Source: Phoebastria nigripes
Taxonomy: Eukaryota; Chordata; Aves; Procellariiformes; Diomedeidae
Direction: 5' to 3'
Assembly: GCA_035582835.1 (NCBI GenBank)
Contig: JAYKAV010001831.1
Span: 8,373-72,372, forward strand
Length of the DNA stretch: 64,000 bases
Part shown: positions 47,992-61,030 of the stretch, piece by piece
Position numbering within the stretch: position 1 is the stretch's first letter
How the letters are laid out: each line of letters starts with the position of its first letter
Position numbers and translations under genes: made by a program
Notes under the pieces: model-generated
Databases searched by the model: none
What the model was told of the DNA's origin: nothing
Seen by the model: only the letters and a program-made list of their open reading frames with translations

Positions 47992-50900
47992 GCAGATTTT
48001 TTTCTCCCTCTCTCTCTTTGTGACAGAATGGCTTCCCACAGCCACCATTTTCAACCTGATAGTGTTGAGGAAGTCATTGTTGTAAAGACGAGGTCCTTTA
48101 AGGGGAAATGAAGAGAAGCTACATCTCCCCTGACGTGCTAGGCAGTGCAAACAGGTCTTCAGGGCTTCCTCACCCTAGCTTGGGCTCTGGTTCTGTGGCC
48201 AGGAGCAAAAAGTCGCGTTCACAAGTGAAAGGGGCAACTTTTGTAATGGGCAGCCCTTGTAGCTGGAAGCAGCAGCTAGCTGTATGGCTACTACTCTTCT
48301 CCAAATTTTCTCCAGTCAAATACCCAGAAAGTTTTGAAGGATTTAACGTGTGAGCACATATTTTAAAAAGTTAATAGCTTGGGGACTGAAGCTGACTTGA
48401 GGCTGCCTGTAAGGTCATAACTGAAGGTCATAAACCGAAGAACTGCTGTGGATATAATGTGCACAGGAATGATGGACAAAGCAAGAACAGGAGCTGTCAG
48501 ACCCAGAGAGATGGTCACAAAGAAAATAATGAATGATATTCAGGAAAAAATACAAAGTGTAGGAACTAGGAAGACTAGTCCTGACACTTAAAACAATGTA
48601 GTCTTGTGTAGGAAAAGGGCAAGGATAGAAAATCTTTTTAATGATGATCATGTGCTTTTTCTGTATTTTCCCCAAGGGTGGTGGAGTATTTTCATAAATC
48701 CATGACTAATTTTTGAGTTCTGGATCTCAAGCCAACTCTACAATTAGCTAAACCTTTTAGTATTTTTAGTAAGAGTACTATATGGATGCTTTCAGCCAAG
48801 TTAGTCACACACATGAACACAAATTTTTTACTAAACAGTCTATTATTCATGAAGGTTTATTAAATATGGTTGAGGAGGTAAAAAAGGAGTTAATACTTCT
48901 TTCTATAATAAAAATGATCATATATTTGATGTGGTAGGTCGAAACTTACCCAGAACTAGGACAGAAAATAAACAGTGCTTTTACAAACAAAATGCCTATC
49001 TTTAGATATGAAAGACTTGGCTTCTTCTGCAGAAACATTACGGAAGATGGGAGGGGTTTTTTTGGTGAAGCTGAGGGCTTCTCTGTGTAATTAACTGGTG
49101 AAGAAAGTAGCGAGGCTGTTACTAAAGGGAAGGGAGCCAGCGTGCTGGTATTGCCTGGCTGAATGTGAAGCTACTGAGGATGCCAGTCATTTTCGTAATG
49201 AACTACTGATATGACTTTGATATTAGTTTTATTGGATTTCAGATCAATCTTTTAATCTTTTTGTAATGTTATTTTGTTAAATGGTAGAATTCTTATAGTT
49301 AGTGATATATGCTCCTTCTGATTTTTTTTCTATTCTTTATGTTAACTTCTTCAAACTCCAAGTTTTCTTCTGAAGTCTTTCAAATCTGTGAAGCTCTGTA
49401 AAGAACTTTTTCTCATATTCATATTGAAGTAGCTGAGTTACGTTGTATCTTGAAAAGTTTTATCAAATATTGCAATAAAAACCAGCTGCACATAAACATT
49501 TTCCATAACAGTATGAATTATTATGCTGTATAATAAATAACCTTGTGGGTAGGTAGCGCAATTCTCACTCTTAGGGCATTAAAAACTTATTACTAGACAA
49601 AGCAGTAAAATTTTACAGTAGGCTGTATCTTGGCAAAGATACCTCATGGATTTAGTTACTGTGTAGCAGGGATTTATTAATTTCAGGCTTCTTGGGTCCC
49701 TGCTCATCATTCTTTTTGCCATTTCATACTATTACTAGCAACCCTATGTCCAATTAAAAGGAATTGTTACGAGGACTGTTTCCAGATCAAAGTCTTCACA
49801 GATACCTATTTCTGTGCTCCTAGTATAAAAAACTAGGCTTGAGGGCTGTAAAAGTTGACCTTCAAACCTGTTTTATCCATATCGTAGTGAAAATATGATC
49901 TGTATTTTGGGTTGCAGTCACATACATCTTATGCATTTATTTTCTACCATTAGGACATACTATATCCCCTTGCTAAAATTCTTGGTGTGGAACTTATAGG
50001 ACAACATGGGAATTCAGAAAGCAGAAAAAATGTGGTGGTATGTAGACTCCCACGGTATGCATGGTGGCTGTGCTGTTACAGTCTTTCTTACCCAGTCTCT
50101 GTAGACTAGTAGAGCTTGGGACAATCCCCTCAGTTGTATTTTGTTCTCTGTCTGTCTCTCCTTAAAACACAAACCATAAAGGAGAGTGAGCGGACAACTG
50201 AAGACCTCTACTACCCTCACTCCCACAATCATTAAACTGAAAGCACAGCCTTCTCAGCTCAGCTGTCACGCGGAAGCGTCCTGTATAGCAAATCAAAGAC
50301 CCTGGTATTTTTGAGAAATGTAAATAAACACAATAGATGCCTCACAGCAGGAAAAGATTTTGTTTGGTTATTTGTGTTTTGCTTATTGACAGTGTTTCCA
50401 AACCCATGCTGCTGTTTTATTCCTGACCATGTTCTGAGCCTCTTAATTAATCCCTCTTTGCTCATACTGCAGCAGTGCCGAGATGCTCCAGCCTCATACA
50501 TGGCACTGAACAAACCCATAATAAAGGGCTGAAGATCTTTTTCCTCCTTGCAAGTTATACAAAGTGAATAGCTCCAACAGTTGGAAGAGGTACAACGCAT
50601 AGTAGGCAATAGATGTGATTATGGCCTGTTCAAGTTTGAGCCCATTCTTGTGGGTAACCAAAACAGTGGAGATGTGGTGACACATTCTGACATATGCTAG
50701 TGCCCAAAGTAAAAATAACCTTTCAGCCCTAGGTGCACACACTGCTATCAGGAGCTAAAGCACATGTCACTGTGACTTCACTGTGGCTAGATGGAGATAG
50801 CACAGTTTTAGCATATATCATCGTTGTATCTTCATTTTTGTTGTGTTGACATATAGAATCATATATGAGACTGCACAATAAACTGGCAGGACTCTGCATG

Positions 50901-52588
50901 CCAGCAGTCTAATGCCTGTCAATACTTTGTCAGCTTTGGTGCAGAGACAATTTAAGGAGGAAAGTGAGGCAGGATGAGGAGAGTGATGACTTGATTTTAA
51001 TCAATCACAGCTATTTTCCCTCCACTGCCAGGTGGGTTTGGCAGGCTAAAGCTGGGCTGTTGAGCTGGCGATGCTGTTGCAGCTGTATAGTTTGTGCTGC
51101 ACAGAGCACAGACCGTGCCAGGAGCTGTGGTGGAGGGAAGGTGGATACAGAGAGGAGCCACACCAGTAACAGCAGGGGTAGGTAGTCAACCAGCAGGATG
51201 CAGTAATCTCAATCCTCATTGAATCTGTGCTGCAGAAAGCAGCAGATCTTCATTCACAAGGGCAAAATAAGTTGGTCAAGGACTATTAGAGGTATTAATT
51301 GGATCAGACCTCTGACCTGTGTTGCTAGACCCTGGGAACAAGTCCTTGCTTTGCCAGCAAGGGATGTATACCCGAACTCCCACAGGGGTCTCCTCCTCTT
51401 GCAATTACATGATTTAGGGTGAGAGTTTGACTTATGTACTGCTTTGGTGTTGAAAGGTGCTTTCTACCATTTAAAGCAGAACAGAAAATTTCTAGTAACT
51501 TACAAAATGCTTAAAAAAGAAAACATTGGTTTTGCACAGATTAATACAACAGAAATTGTTAGTGATTCTTCCTTAATTAAAATAATCAGACTACAGAAGC
51601 ATTCTTTTTTTAACATGTTCTTCTGTGGTGAACCTCATGTTTTATTGAATATGTTTTTGAATAATGGCTTTTGTAAATCTGAGAAGATTTGGGATTGGTT
51701 GGGTTGCAAAAGGTGCTTTGCAAGGCGTAACTTGGGCCCAGCTCTTCTTATTTCAAGACAAATATTTTTCTGAAATAGAATAAGGTTTTGTTTGTTTGTT
51801 CATTTTTGTGGAAATGACAATGAGCATGGAGTCTATAAGAAAGAAACCATGTGGCTTGGGTTACCTTACCTTCAGCAAATGCTGTCTTGGTAATTATTAC
51901 TCTGAAAGCATATATCAGATTCATGCTAATCAAATCATGTGTTAACCCCTCATCATGTAGTTCTGCTGCATCATTTTGTGATCCATAACCTAAACAGACA
52001 ATCTTTCTTGGCAGTCAGACTAATCTTAGATGTTTCCATTATTTCTGCTGGCTGAACTAATAAAAAAATCATGATCTGCCAACTAACTGGCGTAATTAAG
52101 ATGGAAATTTTGAAAGTACACCTCTCAAAAAACAATTACTAGCAGACTATACCCTTTCTCACTTACACATTGGCCAGACCTTGTAACTTCTACTTGATGA
52201 TAAAGCTCCTTTTTCCTGGAAACCTCCACTTCCCTGTGGATCCCACAAGCTGTGTGTAAGGATGTGCCAGACCCAGGTGGCTGTCTGTCTCTGCTGCTGG
52301 CCAGCCCGATTCAGTGAGGAGTCCTGCTGAAGGGTCCGTGAACTGTCAGCAGGTCCAGCTGGATACCTGCATAATGGCATCAGGGACCTGACTCGCATGC
52401 TTGTTCTTCACTTCTGACCACGGTGCTTGCAGTATCAGGAGGGGAGGAGCTGTAGGATTTTCTTTTTGGAAGTCAGCAGGAGAACCGACTGAGTAAGGAC
52501 TGTGGCAACTTGGTTGTAGATAAGCATCTGTTGTCAACTAAGTGTAACAGCTGACTGTGCTGTCGTCGTTTCTCATTCAGTATTACAT

Positions 52589-52622
52589 ATGTATACATAT
52601 TGGTATACATATTGGTATACAT
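52589..52622 (+). repeat. 12-bp tandem repeat, TATACATATTGG
   Basis: Nearly three copies of a 12-bp unit, TATACATATTGG. The array reads YTYWYTYW in a frame that is not otherwise coding-like. Confidence 0.85.
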
Positions 52623-53077
52623 TTAATCTGCTTTTTGTAAATTGCTTCTTTTCAAAGGGGAAAATATTCAATAACCTCAAGAATAAGGATACCAAAACAC
52701 TTTTTCTTATCTCCTACTGGATTCTTTGTTGGAAGGGCAAACTTTCCTGGACAAGGACTGGTTTTCACACCATATGCTGCTTAGGAGCAAATCTCCCCAC
52801 CTGAAAAATTAATTCTGCATTAGATGTCTTACCTCAGAAGAGNTCTCATTTCTTTAGGGGTACCGGCATTAAAAATGAATCCTGGAGCAAACACCTAAGC
52901 CCTGGAGGGGGGATGGAAGTTCAGGTACGTTGTTATCCTCAGTGATTTCAGTGCAATAGTTTCAGGCAGCTCTCAGCATGCCGTATTGTGGAATTGTATG
53001 TCTGAGGTAGTGAACCTAGGTTTGAAAAGGGGTGGGCTTGCAAAATGAAGCTCCAGACTGTATATTTTTGAAAATTA

Positions 53078-53736
53078 GAATCATAGAATCATAGAATCAT
53101 TAAGGTTGGAAAAGACTTCTAAGATCATCGAGTCCAACCGTCAACCCAACACCTCCATGCCCAATAAACCATGTCCCTAAGTGCCTCATCTACACGTCTT
53201 TTAAATACTTCCGGGGATGCTGACTCAACCACTTCCCTGGCAGCCTGTTCCAATGTTTAACCACTCTTTCAGTAAAGAAATTTTTCCTAATGTCCAATCT
53301 AAACCTCCCCTGGCACAACTTGAGGCCATTTCCTCTCATCCTATCGCTAGTTACTTGGGAGAAGAGACCAACACCCACCTCGCTGCAACCTCCTTTCAGG
53401 TAGTTGTAGAGCGCGATAAGGTCTCCCCTCAGCCTCCTCTTCTCCAGACTAAACAGTCCCAGTTCCCTCAGCCACTCCTCATAAGACTTGCTCTCCAGAC
53501 CCTTCACCAGCTTCGTTGCCCTCCTCTGGACACGCTCCAGCACCTCAATGTCCTTCTTGTAGTGAGGGGCCCAAAACTGAACACAGTATTCAAGGTGTGG
53601 CCTCACCAGTGCCGAGTACAGGGGGACGATCACTTCCCTACTCCTGCTGGCCACACTATTTCTGATACAGGCCAGGATGCCGTTGGCCTTCTTGGCCACC
53701 TGGGCACACTGCCGGCTCATATTCAGCCGGCTGTCA
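53078..53736 (-). mobile_element. Young 5'-truncated CR1 LINE 3' portion
   Basis: On the minus strand it reads [17 protein letters not shown] through [12 protein letters not shown], almost identical to residues 351-502 of the CR1 frame at 24700-26276. It then continues into the 3' UTR hairpin (53104-53139) and the ATTCTATG tail at 53078-53101. The catalytic RT region is missing, because similarity stops at 53736. A one-base deletion in the run that reads CCCGGGG in the other copy (CCAGGG here, near 53239) shifts the frame, so the last 17 residues of the open frame are out of register. It is a dead fragment. Confidence 0.95.
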
Positions 53737-53814
53737 TAGTTTATTCCCAGCATTATTTTAGTTTAGTTTAGTTTAGTTTAGTTTAGTTTTATGTCATTAG
53801 TTTATCCCCAGCAT
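53733..53814. repeat. (TTTAG)n microsatellite flanked by a 21-bp direct repeat
   Basis: Six to seven TTTAG units at 53757-53789 lie between GTCATAGTTTATTCCCAGCAT (53733-53753, 21 bp) and a near copy at 53793-53814 with an inserted T and one C for T change. The left copy abuts the CR1 5' truncation point. The pattern suggests a tandem duplication at the insertion junction, followed by expansion of the TTTAG unit. Confidence 0.85.
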
Positions 53815-56800
53815 AGCTCTTCCTTCAGGACAAGTAATGATACTAAATGATTCTTACATTTGATTTGGAGACTAATGTGCGAAATACCAAATCATTCAAA
53901 CAGCAGCATGATGGTATGGGACACAGCATAATGCTCCCATGCGACTCACTAGGACGGGTGGGCAAATGCAACTCTGCAGAGCAAAGCCAGGACTGGCACC
54001 TGGGCTTCCTTCCGTGCACCCTCAGTACCGCCAGCCAGCACAACCTGGCTGCTCTCTGGGGAATGAATGCTGCAAACTGCCTAATTTTAATCCATTTCCC
54101 AAGCTGTGGGGAGGAGGCTGTGACCAGTGACAAGACGGTGTCCTTTCCTGCCAAAGCCCAAGTCCTCGGGAAAAATACTTATTAACACTTAGGCAATTTT
54201 GTAAAAGCATGTGATGAAAACAAATGCTTTATTTAATGAGTTCTACAAACATTATAAAACCTGTTACTCAGCCAGTGTTATTTAGCTAATTCTGTTACCG
54301 CTCGTGCTGAACTCTTTTTTGTTTTTTTTTCTAGCATTACTGCATCTCACCTTACTCATTTTACATATTAACTGAACTCATTTCAGTTACATGGAGCAGA
54401 GATTTGAGCCAGCTGTTCTTTTACTCAAACTGGATTACCTCACAGGGACGTGCAATCCATCAGACCGGCTAAAGTAAACGCTTCATTGGGTCATAGTCTT
54501 CCTACAGCCCAGCCCGTTTAAAATCCTGTATGAGATCACTGAAATCTCTTAAGTAGATTACACGCTTACCATTGTAATGTGGGGAAATGTGTCGGGAACA
54601 AAAGGTTTGCATCCCGCAGTTGGCCGCTCTCGCCTCAGCCAGCCGTGCTGCCACGAGCGGGCAGGCATCCCAGCTCCTGCCCGGGTGCGGGGACGTGGCA
54701 CTGGACCCCGCGTCCTTTAGTCATTTAGAGCATTCCCCATCTAAAGGCAAGGCACATTTTAAATAGAAATGGCATATTCCTATTTTGGTTTTATGGACAT
54801 AGGTTTTATTATTTTGAAATACTTTAAGGGATGAATCTTTCCTATTCTTCCATCAACACAAGCCAAATCTCAAAGGTGTGCATGACAAAACACCTGCGAA
54901 TCCAACCCCACTGGCAAATGGAAAGCTGTCAACACTGTATTAGCAAAAAGTATTATCATCACGGGTGCTAGTCCTGCCAAACCTGGGTGTTCAGGTATCT
55001 CTGCTTGCCCCTGTGAGCCCTCCAAGGTGAGTGGAGCCGCTTGCAAGGCACCATCCTGCTTAGCTGGCTGCTAGCCTGGGCTCCCCACTCCGGTGGGGAA
55101 AGCCCCATCCTGGCCCTCCTGCTGCACCAACCACTGTGAGCAAATTCATGTGAATTGTTAGCCTAATTTGCTAAATTGTCCATAAATAATTCCTACCAGC
55201 TGCACATTGCTCAGCACCACACCTCAGTATCTATGGAGATGCTGTCTGCTTGTGGCGTGGAGAGGGTCCGAAAGCCTCTGCACCGCGTGGGACTCTCACG
55301 GCAGCGGCGGGGATTTGCTCCTTTGTTTCTGGCTGGGAAATGGACGTGCTGCAGCCCAACTGGGAGAGTTCAGTGGCAGCTCTGATTCCCATTTTCCTGC
55401 CTCCGGGGCTGCCAAGGCGGCAGCTTCTTTGTGTGGCAGAAACACGCATTATGTGTTTATGTTTCAGCCATCCTGAATATTCAAAATACCATACTGAGAT
55501 TTACTAAGAAAAGACACCTCTTAAGTGCATATTAAAACAATTGTAAGGATTAATCTCTTTTTTCCCCCCCCTCTCTAATTGCAGGGGGCTTCAGTTTGGG
55601 GTAATCTAGAGCAATGAGAAGAGAGGTAGAAGATTTGCTTATAGCTCACTGGAGGGACTTCATGGAATAACATTGCTCTGAAATGTGCGATTGCAACAAA
55701 ATGGTTTATAAAGGGAACAGAGTACACAGGAACTGTTTAAAAATGGAAAAAATGTAGCATTTTCATTGTCTTTTGGAACAGCTTTTTAAAAAGTATATTA
55801 TATTGAAACTAAACAGCCTGGAAAATGCTTTGGAATTTTACTAGGAAGAAATCTGAATTTTTGGGCTTTTATCCAGCTTAAAATAAAGTCAAACTTCAAA
55901 ATGTGAAACACTTTCCTGAACTAGAATTTCCATTCTTCATATGGCCATCGTGGTATTGTCTGTGCCCTACTTATGTTGCAAGAACAGGATGTGAAGGCAG
56001 TTGCAAGCTAAGTTTTTGTCAGCAGTCAGATTCAAGGAGAGTTTATTCTTCCATACATTCAAATTTTCTAATGCTCTTCTTTTATTATTTTTTCCAGCTG
56101 CTGAGAGATTTTCTACTGATTTCCTACTGGGAGGGAAATTCCACTTAAATGTGGAAAGGAGGAAAGTCAGAACAGGAAGCCAATGCCAGATTAAAGAAAA
56201 AGTGTCTTGTCAGTATTACACATGTGGCAGGGAAGGAGGACAATTCTTTATAAGCAGCAGCTCTAGCGGAGACACTGTGTCAAGCTCTGTTCTTCCAAAA
56301 TTATGAGAGTTTCCATGTGGGATTACAAAGGACAACGCAGGTTCGACTAATCTTCCTTCTGCATGAAATCCTTCGGATTCATCCATTGCACGGTCCCAGC
56401 CTTGTGATACAATCTCAATTACATTTTGATAGGCAAAGAAATGTCATAGAGCCTCACCCTACTTTTCTCCCCTTCTGAAATACTCCTTGTGAAGGATCTC
56501 TGCTCAAATCCTTCGTAACTGAAGTCATTGGAAACAAAGATTTCTCTGGCTCTCTTACCAGATCGCAGTGCATGATAAGATATGATTCAAAGCACACCTA
56601 TTTTTGCATCTGTTTTACTGATCTCACCTGTCAGCCTATTGCTGTGTACATTGGCCATTGCAATCAACACAAAATGCAAAGTGAAGATGTGCGATGTCCT
56701 AATTACTTACACCAATCAAGGCAAACTCCTTGGAGAGGCCCCAACTCCTTGTGTCTTTCATGTAGTGCTCAAGCATTTTCTCGTCTTTTTCTGCCCAGGT

Positions 56801-59066
56801 TTCCAACTTTGCGTTCGGGCAGCCATGCACCGCCCCACTGCTGCTGCAGAGCTGCTGCGGTGGCGGTGCTGTAACTCACACGAGAGCCCTCTCCTTTCCC
56901 ACTCCCCATCCTCACACACCATCCCCTCACACAGGGGAGGATGGCTGGGTGTATAGATGCTGTAAGGGCCTCTGTTGCAGCAGCCTTCCTGGATGCTTTT
57001 AGCAGCTGCTGTAGCTTATAGTAGCCCCAAAGAGCAGTTAAATCTTCAGAGATACTCAGGTGTGTAGAGATGGATTATCCAAGATGAACAGGTCTGCCTT
57101 GGGAAGGGGAAGGGTGCCACTGCGCTGCACATCTGGATTTATGCGATGGGGTACTGTGTGTGTTTGTGTAAGAGTGAAGTTACATCCTAAATATGCTTGC
57201 AGGCCTTTTGTGTGCTAGAGGTGGCTCCATTGAAACGAATCTGTGTCCCACATCTTTTAAAATCTCTCTCTATAGACTCTCATTTGATAGGGCACAAGCA
57301 TTTTTAATCTGCTCTGAAACTGAAAGTCCAAATTCCTCATCAGGATGTCTTCTTGTTTGTGATCTTTTTGCTCATCTTGCTTCTCCTGTGTGTTTTCTCT
57401 AATACCCGTTAAATATATATTCTAAATGACTTGGAAACTCTCCCCTCCCCAGACACCTCATACATTTGACAAATTGTGCACATAATCAACAACATATCAT
57501 CCAATTGCCAAAAGCTGACTATTCTTCTGCATGATCAAATCACAAAATCCGCTGTGTCTGTCTTCTATCTAGGGCATGGATTTAAAAGGCAGCTGTATTC
57601 TGACTTCTATTCATTTGTTTGGAGCATTGCACAAGCCATGCTAACAATTACATAAATCAGCCTTTGTTTAACGTTAACTGATAGTCTTTATTGATCACTG
57701 GCCAAATTTCTTTTGAATAATCTGTATTTAATTCTGTATTTAATATCTCTTCTGGGTGCTATTATAAAAACCTGACCAATAAAGTCCTTTAAAAGAGCTG
57801 TTTTATAGTGTCCTTCCTCAAAATTCGGCTTATTGCATTCATTGCCAAAACCACACTGAAACATTCTTTAAATGAGTACAAATTAGATGGAGCATCAGGG
57901 TTTTGTTTGATCCTTGACTAACTCGGTGTACTCTGGGAGCGGTGTTGTTACCAGCTGACCCTCCCCATCACTGGGGCAGCCTCGGTGCACGCTGGTGAGT
58001 GTGTTTGCTCTCTGTGCCCTTGCCAAGCCGGTTGCATGCCTGTGACCATGCCCCCCCATCACACCCTTTCTCCTGCCCCACCTTGTGAGACAGGATACAG
58101 AAACAGGATGGATTCACGGCTCATCATTTTTACTATGGTTACTTATTGCCGCCTTGCTGTGTGGGCAAAACAAATGCAGTGAGATTTAGATTACAAACCC
58201 CAGCTAAGCCATCCAGAGCTGCCTGTGGATCCCTGAGTAAGCAGCATCCTGCTCCCTGCCTGGATGTAGGGGGATGCAGCCTACCGATGTGTTGCCCCAC
58301 AGCTCTGCAGCTAGACCCAGGGGCTCCAGATGTGCTCCCCCTCCTTAGAGTGGTCCTGCTGCACCTGCACCTGCTGAGCTGGCAGCAGGGGTGGTGCAGG
58401 AGACTGCTGTTAGGTCACCATTCATCTGGTCTGATGCACCATCAGCTAAGTGATCACCTCGACCAATTACTGTTGAAAAAGGACTTTCACAGTCTGCAGG
58501 GGGATGGATCCCATCTGTCTCTGAGCAGCGACACGCCAGATCTTTGCTTATGTGGTGGATGTTTTCTCATGCCAGATGATATGTTAGCATTTAAAAATTA
58601 TAAAATTTTAGTGGTTTCAGAGGGACTGTGCTAGCTCTTTGCTCAGCTGGGTCTGTTTGCCTACCATAGGCAGGATTTAATCAGTGTCGAAGCCACTAAA
58701 GAAGAGCCAAGGAAATACTACCTGCATTCTTGCTCTATAGATACAATCTGATATGCATTGGGTCTGCTGAGCTGCTTTAATGAGATAGCATTTGTATGTG
58801 AGATTTGATCCTAGGGCACTCTTGATATATCAGCTTTATACTGGTTGCCAACAGCCAGCTACTCGTAAAGATGTTAAGCTCCAGTCTATTCCAAGCCTGG
58901 AAATACATGAACTCCCTCCAATATACTGGGCTTCCTCATTTCTTCCATCACTCGTCTCTGGCAGAAGTGTTAGTGTCAAGACTCTCTTGACATTTTTCAT
59001 GTCTCTGGCCACAGATGTCCTCAGCACATTAAAGCTGTTTTGAGATAGTTGTGGTGAATATATTTA
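53815..59066. other. Mostly unique non-coding DNA with CpG-enriched patches
   Basis: No gene is recognised. GC-rich, CpG-containing patches lie at 54610-54712, 55248-55312 and about 56810-56880. A strong pyrimidine tract ending in GCAG at 55584 resembles a splice acceptor. Positions 57560-57700 look like a candidate conserved non-coding element. Confidence 0.5.
54610..54712. other. CpG-enriched patch
   Basis: Contains GGCCGCTCTCGCC, CACGAGCGGGC, CCCGGGTGCGGGGACG and CCCGCGTCC in about 100 bp, against a background nearly free of CpG. It is too short for a classical CpG island. Confidence 0.4.
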
Positions 59067-59205
59067 GAATCAAATGGAATCGAATCGAATCGAATCGAAT
59101 CATATCATTTAGGTTGGAAAGGACCTTTAAGATCATTGAGTCCAACTGTTAACCTAACACTGCCAAGTCCACCACTATCCCTAAGCATTTAGTTCTGTCC
59201 TGGCC
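59067..59205 (-). mobile_element. Old CR1 tail fragment with an expanded GAATC repeat
   Basis: GGTTGGAAAGGACCTTTAAG followed by ATCATTGAGTCCAACTGTTA, then CCTAACACTGCCAAGTCCAC and a CCCTAAGCATTTAG segment, is the antisense CR1 3' UTR and end of the coding region. It differs from the young copies (for example AACCTAACACTGCC where they have AACCCAACACC), so it belongs to an older subfamily. In place of the octamer tail it has five GAATC units at 59077-59101. Confidence 0.88.
59077..59101 (+). repeat. (GAATC)5 microsatellite grown from a CR1 tail
   Basis: Five tandem GAATC units exactly where the AGAATCAT-type octamer tail of CR1 would stand. It probably arose by slippage after loss of three bases from the octamer unit. 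Confidence 0.85.
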
Positions 59206-61030
59206 ATATACATTTCTGAGAGTATTCATTTCCAGTGTACTCTTTGTTCTGCATTCATATTTTCAAGGAATCAAGTGTTTCTGAATGGCTGGGATCTTCT
59301 AGTCTTTTAAAGGAGTTCTGCATATTCCTTTTCTAGGCACGGGTATATTGTTTTTGGCATTCGGATAGGATGGACTTAGGTAAGTCCTGACTATGCCTGA
59401 TCTTTATTGATGTCACTTGGAGTAAACTTACCTCCTGGCCAAGTTTAGCACTTAGCATGTCATAGTTTTCTACAGGTAGTGTGCAGGGCTCTGGGGATAA
59501 GATATAGACATAGAAACCATAATTTGGAAAATAATGGTAATCTCAAAGAGAACTGGTTATGGCAGAAATTTCAGGTGCCTGGCAGAGTGTTGTCATGCAG
59601 CAGTGAGCCAAAGATTGAAGCAGCAATTCAGAGAGCAAGATGAAAACTTGCTGGCTGCTTGGGGCTGCGAAGAAGCTGTAGTTTGCTAAGGAGAGGTGTT
59701 TCTAAGAGATGTTTCTACCTGTGTGCCACCCTCCTCAGGCCAGCAAGGGGGTTCCTCTGACCCATCAGATTGCTGACTCAGCTCAGTAACCCAGCCTGCA
59801 ACTATTCACTCTGCTTCTGCCAAATGAGGTGTCCTGGATAGAGGATAACAAATTGCATCCTTAAAGGTTGAGGTTGCTTTACTTGATCATGGGGACACAG
59901 CAATGAAAAGACAGAAGTTAAATGCTGTTGTTTGCTCCCTTCTCCTTCTCTGGCGCTGGGGGAGTGTTGCTCCGAGCAGAGGAGCTTTCTCACTGTGGAT
60001 ACTGCAGGAGGTACATGGCCAAAAGGAAATCACAAAAAGTAGTGAGAGATTAAGGCCCAAAACACCCCTACTCCTTTTGCAGCATCTTACTGTATAAATC
60101 TGCAATCTCTACACATATTAACCAGGCACAGTTCAAGTTGTGAGGCATTTGTTAATTGACATGAAACAAGTACTTACGTGTAAGGGGCAACATGATTGCC
60201 TCTGTAGTACAAGCCCGAGCAGGATTGCTCTGGCTCCTAAGTCAGCTGAATTGTCTTGCAGATGTTAACGCCTGTTTCTACTTATCTCCCTGCCCAGGTC
60301 CACATTAGAGGTGACCCCCTACTCTTGTGCTCCCATAAAAGGCCCTGTTTGAATTTCATGTGCAATTGGTTGGCTTGGCATTTGCTTTTTCTGTTCGTTT
60401 ATTCAACCTTAAGCTTGAAATTGCTCTCATCTACATTTGGAAATCTAACTGTACCTCTCTCTCAAGTTATATGCAATATAATTTTCCAGATACTCAATTT
60501 CATCCTTCATGTTCCAAAATATAAATAAGATGTATGGAAATAGATTCAAATTCCTGTCATTTGGAGTTATGATTAAATTATAACCAAACCAATAAAGTAT
60601 AGATATTAACTCTTCCTTATGGTGCTACCTCCCCTCAAAGGACCTGTAGCTACTGCATATTAATTTATTTCACTTGAGTTGCACTTAGAAGTTATATAAA
60701 GTATATTTTATTTTTGATGGAAAATTCAAAAAACTTTGTTAGCTTTTATTTCTCTGGGACATAATCTGGGATACAAATCCATCCTCTGTATCAGGCTTTT
60801 GCGGCTTGCTGGAGCGTGAGTGGTTTGGAGATAGAAAACTCTGGCCTGTTTTATACTGCGGGTCCATTTCCCTTATTGATTGTTAAAAGTTAGAAACTTT
60901 CCTAAGGAAAGAAATTATTTATTCTTTGTATTAGTTGTATGCTAAAAAACAGGCAACTGTGCTAGCTCTGGTTTGTGCAGGCGGTGCAGCACACTCTTCA
61001 AACGGCTTGGACCAACTCCGTAAACAGCTC
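59206..61030. other. Unique non-coding DNA
   Basis: No gene or recognised repeat. The DNA is AT-rich, with short open frames that match nothing known. Confidence 0.5.

Larger units (their letters stand above)
47700..53077. other. Unique AT-rich non-coding DNA with small repeats
   Basis: No gene is recognised. It includes the TATAGTTC-type array at 47929-47991, a pyrimidine tract ending in AG at 48026, and the 12-bp array at 52589-52622. An N lies at 52843. Confidence 0.5.

Noticed and set aside
48000..48110. Pyrimidine tract plus AG at 48026, followed by a 27-codon frame starting ATGGCTTCCCAC
   Set aside because: No donor site, too short to judge, and no recognised peptide. It is not separable from chance.
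56336..56350. B-box-like GGTTCGACTAATC
   Set aside because: No cloverleaf can be drawn from the flanks, so it is not a tRNA gene.
58146..58634. 162-codon Leu/Cys/His-rich frame
   Set aside because: No similarity to any family I know, and composition follows the local GC-rich DNA. There is no splice context.
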